This document shows, one piece after another, positions 54,754-62,947 of a DNA stretch of 64,000 bases. A program made the translations under genes and the position numbers. Source of the DNA: Liquorilactobacillus ghanensis DSM 18630 (GTDB taxonomy: Bacteria; Bacillota; Bacilli; Lactobacillales; Lactobacillaceae); contig NZ_AZGB01000009.1 of NCBI RefSeq assembly GCF_001435235.1, forward strand, positions 103,728-167,727, written 5' to 3'. The notes under the pieces were generated by a model. It was not told the origin of the DNA. It was given only the letters and a program-made list of their open reading frames with translations, and ran no database searches. How positions within the stretch are numbered: the first letter of the stretch is position 1; every line of letters starts with the position of its first letter.

Positions 54754-55761
54754 ATGAGTGTAACCATCAAAGACATCGCCAAAAAAACAGGTTTTTCCGT
54801 TGCTACTGTTTCAAGAGTTTTATCAAATAAAACAGGTTTTTTTAGCCAAGAAACTGCCAACGCTGTTCATAAAGCTGCTGTTGAATTGGGGTATAAAAAA
54901 AATATGGCTGCTACAGAGTTGGTTACCCAAACCAGCAATGTAATCGCAGTAATTGTTAATTCAACAAAAACAAATTTTTCTAACCAAATTATCACTGGAA
55001 TTCAAAAAAAGGCAGCTGAAATGAGTAAACGAGTTATTATTTTATATGCTGGTGATCACGACCAAGTTGCACAAAAAATTGCTCTGACAACAGCTTTAGA
55101 ACGTCCTATTTTAGGAATTTTATTAGTTTCAGTCGATCTTTATCCAAAAAATTTATTACTTTTAAAATCAGCTCACATTCCTTTTTTCTTTATTTCAATA
55201 TCCTTTAAAGACACTGGTTTAAACTATATAACTTCCGACGATTATCAAATTGGCTACACAGCTACTAAATATTTGATTAACCATGGTCATCGAAAAATTG
55301 GCTTAGCAGGTCTAGGTATTGACCCCAGTGACCATACCGGTAATTTAAGATTTAACGGTTATCAACAAGCTTTAACGGAAAATAATATTGCTTTTCAGCA
55401 TGACTGGCTGCAAATTGGTGATTACAGTTATGAATCTGGTCTGACTGCCATGAAATCTTATTCTCAAACTAATGTTACTGCTGTAATTACCGCCAGTGAT
55501 CTAGTAGGAATTGGTATTTTAAATCAATGTACTAAATTAGGATTAAATGTACCTAACGATTTATCGATTATAACAATTGATGGAACAAATCTTTGTCAAT
55601 TAGTTCAACCTCCCCTGACAAGTATTACTCAAAACTTTTTTCAAATGGGTTATTTAGGAACTAATTATTTAATTGCAGGTAGTAAAAAAAATGCCTATAC
55701 TAATGTTCAACTTTGCCAACGCTCCAGCGTTAAAACATATCATTTTAAAAATAGTATTTAA
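54754..55761 (+). CDS. LacI-family regulator of the alpha-glucoside operon
   Basis: 335 residues. Helix-turn-helix TIKDIAKKTGFSVATVSRVL at the N-terminus, then a sugar-binding effector domain (YITSDDYQIGYTATKYL, GHRKIGLAG). It is divergent from the transporter and glucosidase genes and probably represses them through the two operators between. It belongs to the MalR-like group. ATG with GGGAG upstream. Confidence 0.88.
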   Translation: MSVTIKDIAKKTGFSVATVSRVLSNKTGFFSQETANAVHKAAVELGYKKNMAATELVTQTSNVIAVIVNSTKTNFSNQIITGIQKKAAEMSKRVIILYAGDHDQVAQKIALTTALERPILGILLVSVDLYPKNLLLLKSAHIPFFFISISFKDTGLNYITSDDYQIGYTATKYLINHGHRKIGLAGLGIDPSDHTGNLRFNGYQQALTENNIAFQHDWLQIGDYSYESGLTAMKSYSQTNVTAVITASDLVGIGILNQCTKLGLNVPNDLSIITIDGTNLCQLVQPPLTSITQNFFQMGYLGTNYLIAGSKKNAYTNVQLCQRSSVKTYHFKNSI

Positions 55762-55784
55762 CATGTTATTTTTGCAGAAAGCAG

Positions 55785-55822
55785 AAGAAACTGTGCAGAT
55801 CTAATTTTGCACAGTTTCTTTA
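55785..55822 (+). terminator. terminator of the LacI regulator gene
   Basis: AAGAAACTGTGCA (55785-55797) and TGCACAGTTTCTT (55808-55820) form a perfect 13-bp stem with a 10-base loop; the T-rich end is partly inside the stem. Confidence 0.85.
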
Positions 55823-56013
55823 TCTTTGATAATTATTAATAATTGTATTATTTTATTAATATTAGTAACTATTTAATTAAACAGGAGCATAACTAGAAAT
55901 CAAAATTCATTATTTACTATGTTTATAAAAGTATTACCATCCAACTACTCTCCAGACAAGTTACCGCTTAACAAACATTAGCTTAAAATTAACCGCAAAA
56001 ATAGGAGAAATTT

Positions 56014-56562
56014 ATGAGAATTGATCGTCGTATCACTAAAACTCAACGTGCTATCCAACAAAGTTTTGTTGATTTGCTAAGCCATAAAAAAATTAATCAA
56101 GTTACTGTAGCTGATATTGCTAAAAAGGCCGACATTGCTCGCAGCACCTTTTATCTGCATTATGAAGATATCTATGATTTGTATGAACAGATTACTGATA
56201 ATTTGTTGAGTAGCTTAACTAACCGTTTTGATCGCTTCTATCCCATAAAACCGCTGGCAAGCAGCTTTAAAAACCTCATGCAGGAATTAATCAATTATGT
56301 AGCCGAACAAAAGCAGCTTTTCCAAGTATTATTCCAAAAAGACAGTGAAAATAAGTTAACTAATCATTTGACTAACCTATTTACCAACCGCATTTTAAAA
56401 ATTGAAAAAATTAGTCAGTATAACAAGCAAGCTTATTTTGAAACCTTGTTCACCGTAACTGGTGCCATTAATATTTTTGTTAACTGGCTTATGCAAGATT
56501 CTGATACTGAACCGCATGAACTGTCAAACATCCTTAATCAAATTATTATGAAACTTGAATAA
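56014..56562 (+). CDS. TetR/AcrR-family transcriptional regulator
   Basis: 182 residues. The N-terminal helix-turn-helix is TVADIAKKADIARSTFYLHYED (read in two parts: TVADIAKKAD and IARSTFYLHY). The C-terminal ligand domain is typical of short TetR members of lactic acid bacteria. The ATG follows AGGAGA. The next gene on the same strand is an RpiB-like protein 105 bases away; whether it is the target is unknown. A palindrome AATTATTAATAATT at 55831-55844 may be an operator. Confidence 0.82.
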   Translation: MRIDRRITKTQRAIQQSFVDLLSHKKINQVTVADIAKKADIARSTFYLHYEDIYDLYEQITDNLLSSLTNRFDRFYPIKPLASSFKNLMQELINYVAEQKQLFQVLFQKDSENKLTNHLTNLFTNRILKIEKISQYNKQAYFETLFTVTGAINIFVNWLMQDSDTEPHELSNILNQIIMKLE

Positions 56563-56667
56563 GTATAAAAAAATATAAATAACTTTTAACTGATTTCCTG
56601 TTATAATAACCAAGGATGCTTTTGCATCTTAAACTCATTGAGAACGCATAAGAAAGAAGCGATTTAA

Positions 56668-57141
56668 TTGAAGATTATTTTAGCTGGAGATCATGCTGGG
56701 TACGAACTGAAAAAAGAAATTGCAGCGCAACTAACCGCTATGGGCCATACGGTTAAAGATGCTGGTCCATTCAGCAGCGAATCAGTTGATTTGTCAGATT
56801 TTGTTTATCCTGCATCACTTGCAGTCGCTAAACATGAATACGATCGGGGAATTTTTATTGATGGCGTTGGCTATGGCAGTGCTTTGATCGCCAATCGCAT
56901 TTACGGAATTGATGCCGTTGTCTGTCAAGATCCCTTCTGTGCCAAATTAGCACGGCAACACACTAACAGCAATGTTTTATGTTTGGGCGGTAAAATTATT
57001 GGTCCAGCAATTGCGGCTGAAATTGTCAAAACTTGGATGACCACTGATCCACTGACTGAAGAAAAATATTTACGCCGGAATAATAAGGTTAAAGAAATTT
57101 CAAAACGCCATTTGCGTCCTTTAGATGAAATCAAGTTTTAG
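56668..57141 (+). CDS. RpiB/LacA/LacB-family sugar-phosphate isomerase-like protein
   Basis: 157 residues beginning with TTG. The fold is clear: AGDHAGYELK at the N-terminus and ARQHTNSNVLCLGG later. Ribose-5-phosphate isomerase B has ICGTG around the catalytic Cys; here the same place reads IDGVG, so the Cys is replaced by Asp and the Thr by Val. LacA subunits also carry Asp at this point. It may isomerise another sugar phosphate. The gene stands alone with a terminator after it; assignment as RpiB itself is unlikely. Confidence 0.75.
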   Translation: MKIILAGDHAGYELKKEIAAQLTAMGHTVKDAGPFSSESVDLSDFVYPASLAVAKHEYDRGIFIDGVGYGSALIANRIYGIDAVVCQDPFCAKLARQHTNSNVLCLGGKIIGPAIAAEIVKTWMTTDPLTEEKYLRRNNKVKEISKRHLRPLDEIKF

Positions 57142-57165
57142 ACTTTTATAAAAATCGAGGTTATT

Positions 57166-57216
57166 AAAAATCGCTGACTAAGAAGTATAAACATTTCTTT
57201 AGCCCGCGATTTTTTA
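57166..57216 (+). terminator. terminator of the RpiB-like gene
   Basis: AAAATCGC pairs with GCGATTTT, with inner CTAAGAA/TTCTTTAG pairs, followed by T6. Its right arm overlaps the end of the small minus-strand gene, so it may serve both. Confidence 0.75.
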
Positions 57217-57330
57217 CTTATTATGTTGTTTACGCTTTGCTTCATGAATTAACCGCAAAGCTCGCTTTTTAGTTTTTTTGTTTGAACTTTTCAGTTCACG
57301 ATATGCTCCTGCCAAAGTTAAATTTTCCAT
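57214..57330 (-). CDS. 38-residue basic protein in a zinc-responsive operon
   Basis: 38 codons with a strong GGAGGG site 5 bases before the ATG. The protein (MENLTLAGAYRELKSSNKKT at the start) is very basic and helical, rich in Lys and Arg, with no Cys. It begins 16 bases after the L33 gene end and shares its direction, so it is in the rpsN-rpmG operon under Zur-type boxes. It resembles, from memory, short proteins labelled putative metal homeostasis protein in related lactobacilli. Its function is unknown; a ribosome-associated or metal-stress role is a guess. Confidence 0.65.
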   Translation of the reverse strand: MENLTLAGAYRELKSSNKKTKKRALRLIHEAKRKQHNK

Positions 57331-57346
57331 GTCAACCCTCCAGATT

Positions 57347-57495
57347 TTATTTGATTTCTACAAACCATGCTTTTCGCATTAGTTTGGGCGAGTATTTTTT
57401 TAAGCGTAATCGTTCAGGTGTATTTTTTTATTCTTACTAGTTAAATAAATCCGTTCCGCAGTCTCTTTACACTCTAAAATCACATGAGCTCTCAT
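57347..57495 (-). pseudogene. rpmG: ribosomal protein L33, zinc-free type, with one-base frameshift
   Basis: The first 24 codons read MRAHVILECKETAERIYLTS plus KNKK, matching L33; after the A-run the frame is lost and a stop follows seven codons later. In the next frame the normal end continues: PERLRLKKYSPKLMRKAWF through VEIK and stop at 57347. Adding one A to the A7 run (T7 at 57423-57429 on the plus strand) restores a 49-residue protein. Only one of the four Cys of the zinc-binding form is present, so it is the zinc-free paralogue. Real decay or a sequencing error in the homopolymer are both possible. Confidence 0.85.
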
Positions 57496-57663
57496 TCAAA
57501 AAACCTACCTTTCAGATAAAAAACCTCTAATTTCTTATTTTTTAATTTCAAAAACCAGTAATTATTTCAAAGTCCGTCGCCAAGCTTGCGAACATCAGAT
57601 AAAATTCAGTAAATTCATTTTGAGCAGGTTCGGTTCTTGGAACTGCTATTGCTTATTCTCCTT

Positions 57664-57933
57664 TTACCAACTTGCCTTCTTAACTCCAGGAATTTGCCCT
57701 TTTAGTGCTAATTCTCGAAAATTCAGCCGCGACATCTTAAACTTTCGTAAATATCCATGCGGACGGCCATCAAGCTGATCACGATGATGCAGCCGAACAG
57801 GCGAACTATCTCGTGGTAACTTAGCTAATCCCTGATAATCACCGCTTACTTTCAAAGCTTGTCGTTGAGTTGCATATTTGGCTACTAAAGTTTCTTGACG
57901 TTTTAGTTTGGCTATTTTTGATTTTTTTGCCAT
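57664..57933 (-). CDS. rpsN: 30S ribosomal protein S14, zinc-free form
   Basis: 89 residues, the long S14 form lacking the CxxC zinc motifs; ends with the family motif [19 protein letters not shown]. Such copies replace the zinc-binding S14 when zinc is scarce. The ATG follows GGAGAG. Two Zur-type boxes lie directly upstream, and a zinc-free L33 gene and a small basic protein follow, so this is a zinc-starvation operon. The 168 bases between this gene and rpmG hold no convincing gene. Confidence 0.93.
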   Translation of the reverse strand: MAKKSKIAKLKRQETLVAKYATQRQALKVSGDYQGLAKLPRDSSPVRLHHRDQLDGRPHGYLRKFKMSRLNFRELALKGQIPGVKKASW

Positions 57934-57952
57934 AAATAAATTTCTCTCCTTT

Positions 57953-58024
57953 TAAATAGTAATGATTACTTTTTATAGTATAAACTCAATTCAAACAAAT
58001 GTAAATAGTAATAATTACTTTTTA
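57953..58024 (-). promoter_or_regulatory. promoter with two Zur-type boxes upstream of rpsN
   Basis: TAAATAGTAATGATTACTTTTTA in two parts: core AGTAATGATTACT (57958-57970), and a second copy with core AGTAATAATTACT (58007-58019). Both match the Firmicutes Zur box (TAAATCGTAATNATTACGATTTA) in the core. Between them lies a promoter: TTTACA (58000-58005), 17 bases, TATACT (57977-57982). One box covers the -35, the other the transcript start, ideal for repression when zinc is plentiful. Confidence 0.8.
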
Positions 58025-58074
58025 ATTAAGTGAATAATTTGCCTGATAAAAGTTTTAAAACATTACTAATATGT

Positions 58075-58103
58075 AAAAAAGCGAGTTAATTTCAAATTAA
58101 CCC
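58075..58103 (-). terminator. possible terminator of the rib operon
   Basis: On the minus strand GGTTAA-TTTGAAA-TTAACT followed by CGC and TTTTTT, about 80 bases after ribH. The stem is short and AT-rich. Confidence 0.45.
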
Positions 58104-58181
58104 ACCTTCTGTGTTTGTTAGATTCATTAACTTTTGATCTTCGTGACATTTTCAAGCTAACCAATAGCAACATTTGAATTA

Positions 58182-58652
58182 CTATTTAAAATTAATTTTT
58201 TGCTGCAAAGAAATCATTTCCAATAAGCCCAATGCACATTCGCTACCCTTATTTCCAGCTTTGCCGCCAGCTCGATTCAGTGCCTGTTCCATCGTGTCCG
58301 TCGTTAAAACACCAAACATTACCGGAACCGGACCATTTAAAGAAACCTCGGCAATTCCATTAGCTGCAGCTGAACAAACATAATCAAAATGAGCTGTCTC
58401 ACCACGAACAACTGCGCCCAAAGCAATGATGCCAGTCACGCGTTGGGACTCACTTAATAATTTAACAACTCGTGGAATTTCAAAAGCCCCGGGTACCCAG
58501 AAAATTTCGATATTTTCAGTTGCTATCCCGGCTTGATTTAAAGTTTGACAAGCTCCTGCCAATAACCGCTTGGTAACCAAATCATTAAACTTGGCAACCA
58601 CAATTCCCACTTTTTGTTTACGACCGATGTAATCTCCAGTATATTCGTTCAT
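58182..58652 (-). CDS. ribH: 6,7-dimethyl-8-ribityllumazine synthase
   Basis: 156 residues, the normal size. Motifs VVAKFNDLVTKRLL near the N-terminus, VPGAFEIPRVVKLL, and ALGAVVRGETAHFDYVC with the catalytic His. It condenses the ribAB and ribD products to lumazine, the substrate of ribE. Last gene of ribD-E-AB-H, its start overlapping the ribAB stop. Confidence 0.95.
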   Translation of the reverse strand: MNEYTGDYIGRKQKVGIVVAKFNDLVTKRLLAGACQTLNQAGIATENIEIFWVPGAFEIPRVVKLLSESQRVTGIIALGAVVRGETAHFDYVCSAAANGIAEVSLNGPVPVMFGVLTTDTMEQALNRAGGKAGNKGSECALGLLEMISLQQKINFK

Positions 58653-59872
58653 TAATTGACCTCCCTGAGTAAATGTCCCATCCGTTGTTTTTTTGTTCGT
58701 AAATACGATAAATTCTCTGGATAAACCTGTCCTTCTAGACCGATGCGTTGTCTAACCTTAATCCCAAAAGATTCAAGTTGTGCAATCTTATCAGGATTAT
58801 TGGTTAACAAATCAACTGCTGCAACTCCTTTTTGATGTAAAATCGCGGCAGCAATCCCATAATTGCGTTCATCAGCGGCAAAGCCGAGAGCTAGATTAGC
58901 CGCAACCGTATCCAAACCTTCTTGTTGTTGCAGCTGATAAGCCTTTAATTTATTTAAAAGACCAATTCCCCGACCTTCTTGCCGTAAATAAAGAATTGCT
59001 CCGCTTTTTTCAGCAGCAATTTTTTTCAACGCCAAATCCAATTGATCACCACAATCACATCGCTTCGAGCCCAACAAATCTCCAGTCAGGCATTCTGAAT
59101 GCAACCGGACTAACAAAGGCTGGCCAGCTTTAACTTCACCCTTAGAAATCAGCAAAGTTGGTTCTTGATTGTTATAAGTTGTAAAAGCTTCAACTAAGAA
59201 ATTCCCATAACGTGTTGGCAAATTAACTTTTACAGCTGAATCAGCAACTCCAATATTTTTCAAATAACGATATTTTTTAAGATCAGCAATCGACAATAAT
59301 GGCAGCTGCATCCCTTCTGCAAAAGCTTTTAAGTCTTTGCGGCGTGCCATTGTTCCATCCTTTTTCAAAATTTCCATAATATAAGCAACCGGCTGAGCTC
59401 CAGCTAATTTGGCTAAATCAACTGCTGCTTCAGTGTGACCACCACGTTCAAGTACGCCATTTTTTCTTGCTATTAAGGGAAATATATGCCCTGGCTGGTA
59501 AAAATCAGCCAACTGAGCATTAGGATCAGCTAATTTTTTGATAGTTGCTGCTCGGTCAAAAGCTGAAATTCCAGTTGAAGTCGTCTTAGCATCGACACTA
59601 ACAGTAAAAGCGGTATGAAAAGCATCGGTCGAATCTGCACTCATCGGCAGCAAATTCAAGCGCTGGGCAACTTTTGGATCCATCGGAACGCACATTAACC
59701 CACGTGCTTTGGTAACCATTCGATTTACAGTTTTGGCGGTGGCAAATTCAGCTAAACCGATCATATCACCTTCAGCTTCCCGATTTTCATCATCAGTTAC
59801 AATTACTAATCCACCTTTTTTTAACGTCGTCAAAGCTTGTTCTACACGCTGTATAATCTTATTTGATTTCAT
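58652..59872 (-). CDS. ribBA: bifunctional GTP cyclohydrolase II / DHBP synthase
   Basis: 406 residues. The N-terminal half is 3,4-dihydroxy-2-butanone-4-phosphate synthase (DDENREAEGDMI, GHTEAAVDLAKLAG); the C-terminal half is GTP cyclohydrolase II with the zinc ligands in HSECLTGDLLGSKRCDCGDQ and the RQEGRGIGL motif. It supplies both precursors of riboflavin. It overlaps the ribE end by 14 bases. Confidence 0.95.
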   Translation of the reverse strand: MKSNKIIQRVEQALTTLKKGGLVIVTDDENREAEGDMIGLAEFATAKTVNRMVTKARGLMCVPMDPKVAQRLNLLPMSADSTDAFHTAFTVSVDAKTTSTGISAFDRAATIKKLADPNAQLADFYQPGHIFPLIARKNGVLERGGHTEAAVDLAKLAGAQPVAYIMEILKKDGTMARRKDLKAFAEGMQLPLLSIADLKKYRYLKNIGVADSAVKVNLPTRYGNFLVEAFTTYNNQEPTLLISKGEVKAGQPLLVRLHSECLTGDLLGSKRCDCGDQLDLALKKIAAEKSGAILYLRQEGRGIGLLNKLKAYQLQQQEGLDTVAANLALGFAADERNYGIAAAILHQKGVAAVDLLTNNPDKIAQLESFGIKVRQRIGLEGQVYPENLSYLRTKKQRMGHLLREVN

Positions 59873-60464
59873 TTTTAAATGCCTCCTGTCTTAAAAGGTA
59901 ACGGCTCAAAACATCTACCTCAATATTTACCTGATCCCCAATCTGCAAAGCTCCCAAATTAGTCATTTTTTGAGTCAATGGAATTAAACTGACACTAAAA
60001 TTTTGTTGAACAGTCATGGTTACTGTTAAGCTAACGCCATTAACAGCAACTGAACCTTTTTCTGCTACATACGGCAAATATTTATTAGGTAACTGAAAAG
60101 TCAAAACCAGTGCTGTTTGCTCCATTTTTCTTTCCACCACCGTAGCGGTCGTATCAATATGCCCCAAGACAAAATGACCCGCTATTCTTGTTGTCGGCCG
60201 CAAAGCTGCTTCAAGATTTACTTTTTGACCCCTTTTTAGTTGCTGCAGGTTAGTTCGGCGTAAAGTTTCTGGCATTAAATCAACCTTGAATTCTGTTGCA
60301 GTTAAACTCGTGACAGTTAAACAAATACCGTTGACCGCAATACTATCTCCAACTTGCTCTGCCAGTTTTTTAGCAAGTGGTGTTTTAATTGTCATACGAA
60401 TCTTTTCTTGCTGGTTGATCAAGTCAGCAATTTGTCCCTGACCACTGATAATTCCACTGAACAT
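59859..60464 (-). CDS. ribE: riboflavin synthase alpha chain
   Basis: 201 residues with the internally duplicated lumazine-binding domain: MFSGIISGQGQI and VNGICLTVT in the first half, AGHFVLGHIDTTA and VNGVSLTVTMT in the second. It makes riboflavin from two lumazine molecules. It follows ribD without a gap. Confidence 0.95.
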   Translation of the reverse strand: MFSGIISGQGQIADLINQQEKIRMTIKTPLAKKLAEQVGDSIAVNGICLTVTSLTATEFKVDLMPETLRRTNLQQLKRGQKVNLEAALRPTTRIAGHFVLGHIDTTATVVERKMEQTALVLTFQLPNKYLPYVAEKGSVAVNGVSLTVTMTVQQNFSVSLIPLTQKMTNLGALQIGDQVNIEVDVLSRYLLRQEAFKNEIK

Positions 60465-61493
60465 TTAATTCCTCCTTAATTCAAAGCGATAATCATTTCC
60501 CAGTTGTTGTTGTTTTACCAGCTGATAGTTTGCCAAAGATAGTGCCTTTTCACCATATACTGCCGGCAAACCACCACCGCCGTAAATTACCGGAGCGATA
60601 TAGACAATAATTCGATCAACCAAACCGGCCGCTAAAAACGTCGCTTGAACCCGTGATCCGCCTTCAATCAATAGCGACTGAACACCACGTTGATAAAGCA
60701 ATTGCATCACTTGTTTGGTAGACCAATCATAACCAGACTGAATTTCGACTTGCTGTGGCCACTGCCGAAAAGATCTTCTTCGACTGAGCAGCAAAATTGC
60801 TTCATTGGTCTGAAAAATCTGCTGCCTTAGGTCTAGTTGATCGGCATCATTAACCAGCACGATTCGTAATGGTGGGTATGCAGTCGCAATTGTTCTAACC
60901 GTTAATTGCGGATTATCAACCTTCAGTGTCTGTTCTCCGATTAGAATTGCCTGCTGCTGTGTTCGCAGCTGTTGGCTATCTTGGTAAGCCGCTTTACCCG
61001 TTAATTTACTGCGAATCCCAGTTTTGGCATTGATTTTGCCATCAAGGCTCATCGCGTATTTGAGTGTCACTAATGGTCGATGGTGACGATAAAAGAAATT
61101 GTAGCTGGGATTCAGCTGTTCTGTTTGCTGCAAAACGGTAACTTGAATACCCGCATGCCGTAATATTTGGCAGCCCTTGCCAGCAACCAAAGGATTGGGA
61201 TCAAGCTGGCCGATTACTACTCGAGCAATACCTACTTTTGTTAGTTTTACTGCACACGGCGGTGTTTTACCATAGTGGCTGCATGGTTCTAAAGTCACAT
61301 ACATGGTTGCTCCACGAGCTAATTTAATATCGGCTAGTTGAGCTAAGGCATCGATTTCAGCATGCGCTTTGCCGAATTGATGGTGATAGCCACAAGCTAA
61401 TATTTTGTCACCCTTAACAATTACTGCACCTACGATAGGATTAGTCCAAGTATGACCACGACCTTTTTGCGCCAGTTCGCTAGCCAACTGCAA
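60465..61493 (-). CDS. ribD: bifunctional riboflavin deaminase/reductase RibD, non-standard start
   Basis: The frame from TTG at 61493 gives 342 residues. Deaminase zinc motif HAEIDAL and PCSHYGKTPPC, then a reductase domain with LLIEGGS and VYIAPVIYGGGG. The TTG lacks a well-placed ribosome site and cuts off the first helix of the family. Upstream in the same frame the sequence continues through ATA (61500-61502) to ATT (61509-61511), the latter 5 bases after AGGTGA; an in-frame stop precedes it. No ATG, GTG or further TTG is available, so the true start is a rare codon or a mutated ATG. Confidence 0.88.
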   Translation of the reverse strand: MQLASELAQKGRGHTWTNPIVGAVIVKGDKILACGYHHQFGKAHAEIDALAQLADIKLARGATMYVTLEPCSHYGKTPPCAVKLTKVGIARVVIGQLDPNPLVAGKGCQILRHAGIQVTVLQQTEQLNPSYNFFYRHHRPLVTLKYAMSLDGKINAKTGIRSKLTGKAAYQDSQQLRTQQQAILIGEQTLKVDNPQLTVRTIATAYPPLRIVLVNDADQLDLRQQIFQTNEAILLLSRRRSFRQWPQQVEIQSGYDWSTKQVMQLLYQRGVQSLLIEGGSRVQATFLAAGLVDRIIVYIAPVIYGGGGLPAVYGEKALSLANYQLVKQQQLGNDYRFELRRN

Positions 61494-61525
61494 ATAATTT
61501 ATGGTAGTAATTTAACTCACCTCAC

Positions 61526-61554
61526 AAAAAAAGCCCCGCAACTAAATGCGGGGC
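61526..61554 (-). terminator. attenuator terminator of the FMN riboswitch
   Basis: On the minus strand GCCCCGCA-TTTAGT-TGCGGGGC followed by TTTTTTT, between the FMN aptamer and ribD. Formation would stop transcription when FMN is bound. Confidence 0.9.
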
Positions 61555-61647
61555 AGAGTTTTATTTTTAAACCAAATAAGACTTCAACTGGGTAGAAATA
61601 TTTAAAATATTCCCGCCAGTAAATCTCACCAGTAAATTAAAAATTTT

Positions 61648-61775
61648 CTTCTCTCATCCAGACTTTACTGTCGGTCCCAGACTCACACTGGGTCCACCGC
61701 AATACGCGGGTCACGGACTTCAACTTGCTAATAGTTGTCACCGTCGGTCGGGAATTTCACCCTGCCCCGAAGAAA
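61648..61775 (-). promoter_or_regulatory. FMN riboswitch (RFN element) upstream of ribD
   Basis: On the minus strand it opens with TTCGGGGCAGGGTGAAATTC, continues with CCGACCG, TGACCCGCG and GGACCCAGTGTGAGTCTGGG, and ends with GGATGAGAGAAG, all standard RFN blocks in order. It controls ribD-E-AB-H through the terminator downstream. Confidence 0.95.
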
Positions 61776-61818
61776 TCTATTCAGTTATCATGTTGAGAAT
61801 ACTATACTTAATTTAAAA

Positions 61819-62178
61819 TTACAAGTGTTCTTCAACGTATTTCTTTAAAACAAGCGCCTGATTATGCTGTTGATCCTTGGCACCATACAAGAAAATTACA
61901 GCTTGTTGTTTTAATTGTTCAGCAACTAACTGCATAAAAATCGGTGTCTGCGGATTTTTCATCAATTCAGCCGTGTATCTTTTATTGAACTCGGCAAATT
62001 TAGCTGGATCATGCCCAAACCATTGCCGCAATTCATTACTTGGACCAATTTCTTTAAACCATTTATCCAAATGTGCATTCTTTTTAGAGATCCCTCGCGG
62101 CCACAATCGATCAACCAACAACCGATAACCAGTCAGGTCAGCTGGCTGCTGATAAATTCTTTCCAATTTGATTTCCAT
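61819..62178 (-). CDS. DUF488-family protein
   Basis: 119 residues. The family motif VDRLWPRGISKKNAHLD (about 22-38) and ELRQWFGHDP (about 49-58) are present. DUF488 members are of unknown function, often near nucleic-acid or stress genes. It follows the uracil-DNA glycosylase gene on the same strand by 26 bases, so the two may be co-transcribed. No membrane or export signal. Confidence 0.8.
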   Translation of the reverse strand: MEIKLERIYQQPADLTGYRLLVDRLWPRGISKKNAHLDKWFKEIGPSNELRQWFGHDPAKFAEFNKRYTAELMKNPQTPIFMQLVAEQLKQQAVIFLYGAKDQQHNQALVLKKYVEEHL

Positions 62179-62204
62179 TCAGCTTTGCTCCTTGTTGTAA
62201 AAAA

Positions 62205-62789
62205 TTATTTTAGTATCATTTTGATGCGCCGCTGCAAGTCTGGAACAACCTGTTCTTCAAACCAAGGATTCTTCTTTAACCAGCCATAGTTTAGTGGTGA
62301 CGGATGAACTAAGGTAAAATATTTCGGCAAATATTTTTGATAATGCTTAACTGTCAAAGTCAATTTAGTTGAACTTGGTTGTTGCAGATAAAATCTTTGC
62401 GCATAACTTCCAACTAATAAAGTTAATTTGATATTTGGCAAAAAATCCCATAATTGCGGATGCCACTTAGCGGCAAAATCCATTCTTGGTGGTAGATCAC
62501 CACTTTTACCCCGACCTGGATAATAAAAATCAAGCGGTAAAATCGCAATCTTAGTTGCACAGTAGAACTGTGCCGAACTGACTCCCATCCACTGACGCAG
62601 CCTTTGACCGCTGGCGTCGTTCCACATTTTTTGCGTTTTTTCCGCTTTAATTCCCGGTGCTTGGCCGACAATTAAAATTTCAGCTTGCGGATCAACTGAA
62701 AACAACGGCTTAACTGAACGCTGTGTATAAGTTCTGTTAGCCGGATCTTGTATAATTGCCTGTGTTAAATCATTAAGATCAGTTTTCAC
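62205..62789 (-). CDS. uracil-DNA glycosylase family protein
   Basis: 194 residues. The water-activating motif is LIVGQAPGIKAE (about 38-49) and the DNA-intercalating loop is VHPSPLNYGW (about 157-166). It has no Cys cluster, unlike the FeS family 4 enzymes. This short group is common in lactobacilli and is presumed to remove uracil or other damaged bases from DNA. ATG with GGAGCAGG upstream. Confidence 0.82.
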   Translation of the reverse strand: MKTDLNDLTQAIIQDPANRTYTQRSVKPLFSVDPQAEILIVGQAPGIKAEKTQKMWNDASGQRLRQWMGVSSAQFYCATKIAILPLDFYYPGRGKSGDLPPRMDFAAKWHPQLWDFLPNIKLTLLVGSYAQRFYLQQPSSTKLTLTVKHYQKYLPKYFTLVHPSPLNYGWLKKNPWFEEQVVPDLQRRIKMILK

Positions 62790-62868
62790 TTTCAGCCTGC
62801 TCCTTATTTCTAACTATCTTTATCACGTCAATTAAACCAAAATCTCCTATCGGGTGCAAGCCCATTCA

Positions 62869-62920
62869 TAAAAAAATAAGACTGCAACAAAATTAAGATT
62901 TTGTCCAGTCCTATTTTTAT
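62869..62920 (-). terminator. terminator of the lactate oxidase gene
   Basis: On the minus strand AAAATAGGACTG..ACAAAAT and ATTTTGT..CAGTCTTATTTTTTT form a long stem with a small internal loop and a T run, 28 bases after the stop codon. Confidence 0.85.
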
Positions 62921-62947
62921 GCATAAATACGTAATCTCTTTAACTGA

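Noticed and set aside
56668-57141. Straight annotation as ribose-5-phosphate isomerase B
   Set aside because: The catalytic Cys and neighbouring Thr are replaced by Asp and Val.
57500-57660. Open stretch of about 34 codons between rpsN and rpmG (minus strand)
   Set aside because: No start codon at its beginning and a stop just upstream; no family recognised. It may be a gene remnant but cannot be supported.
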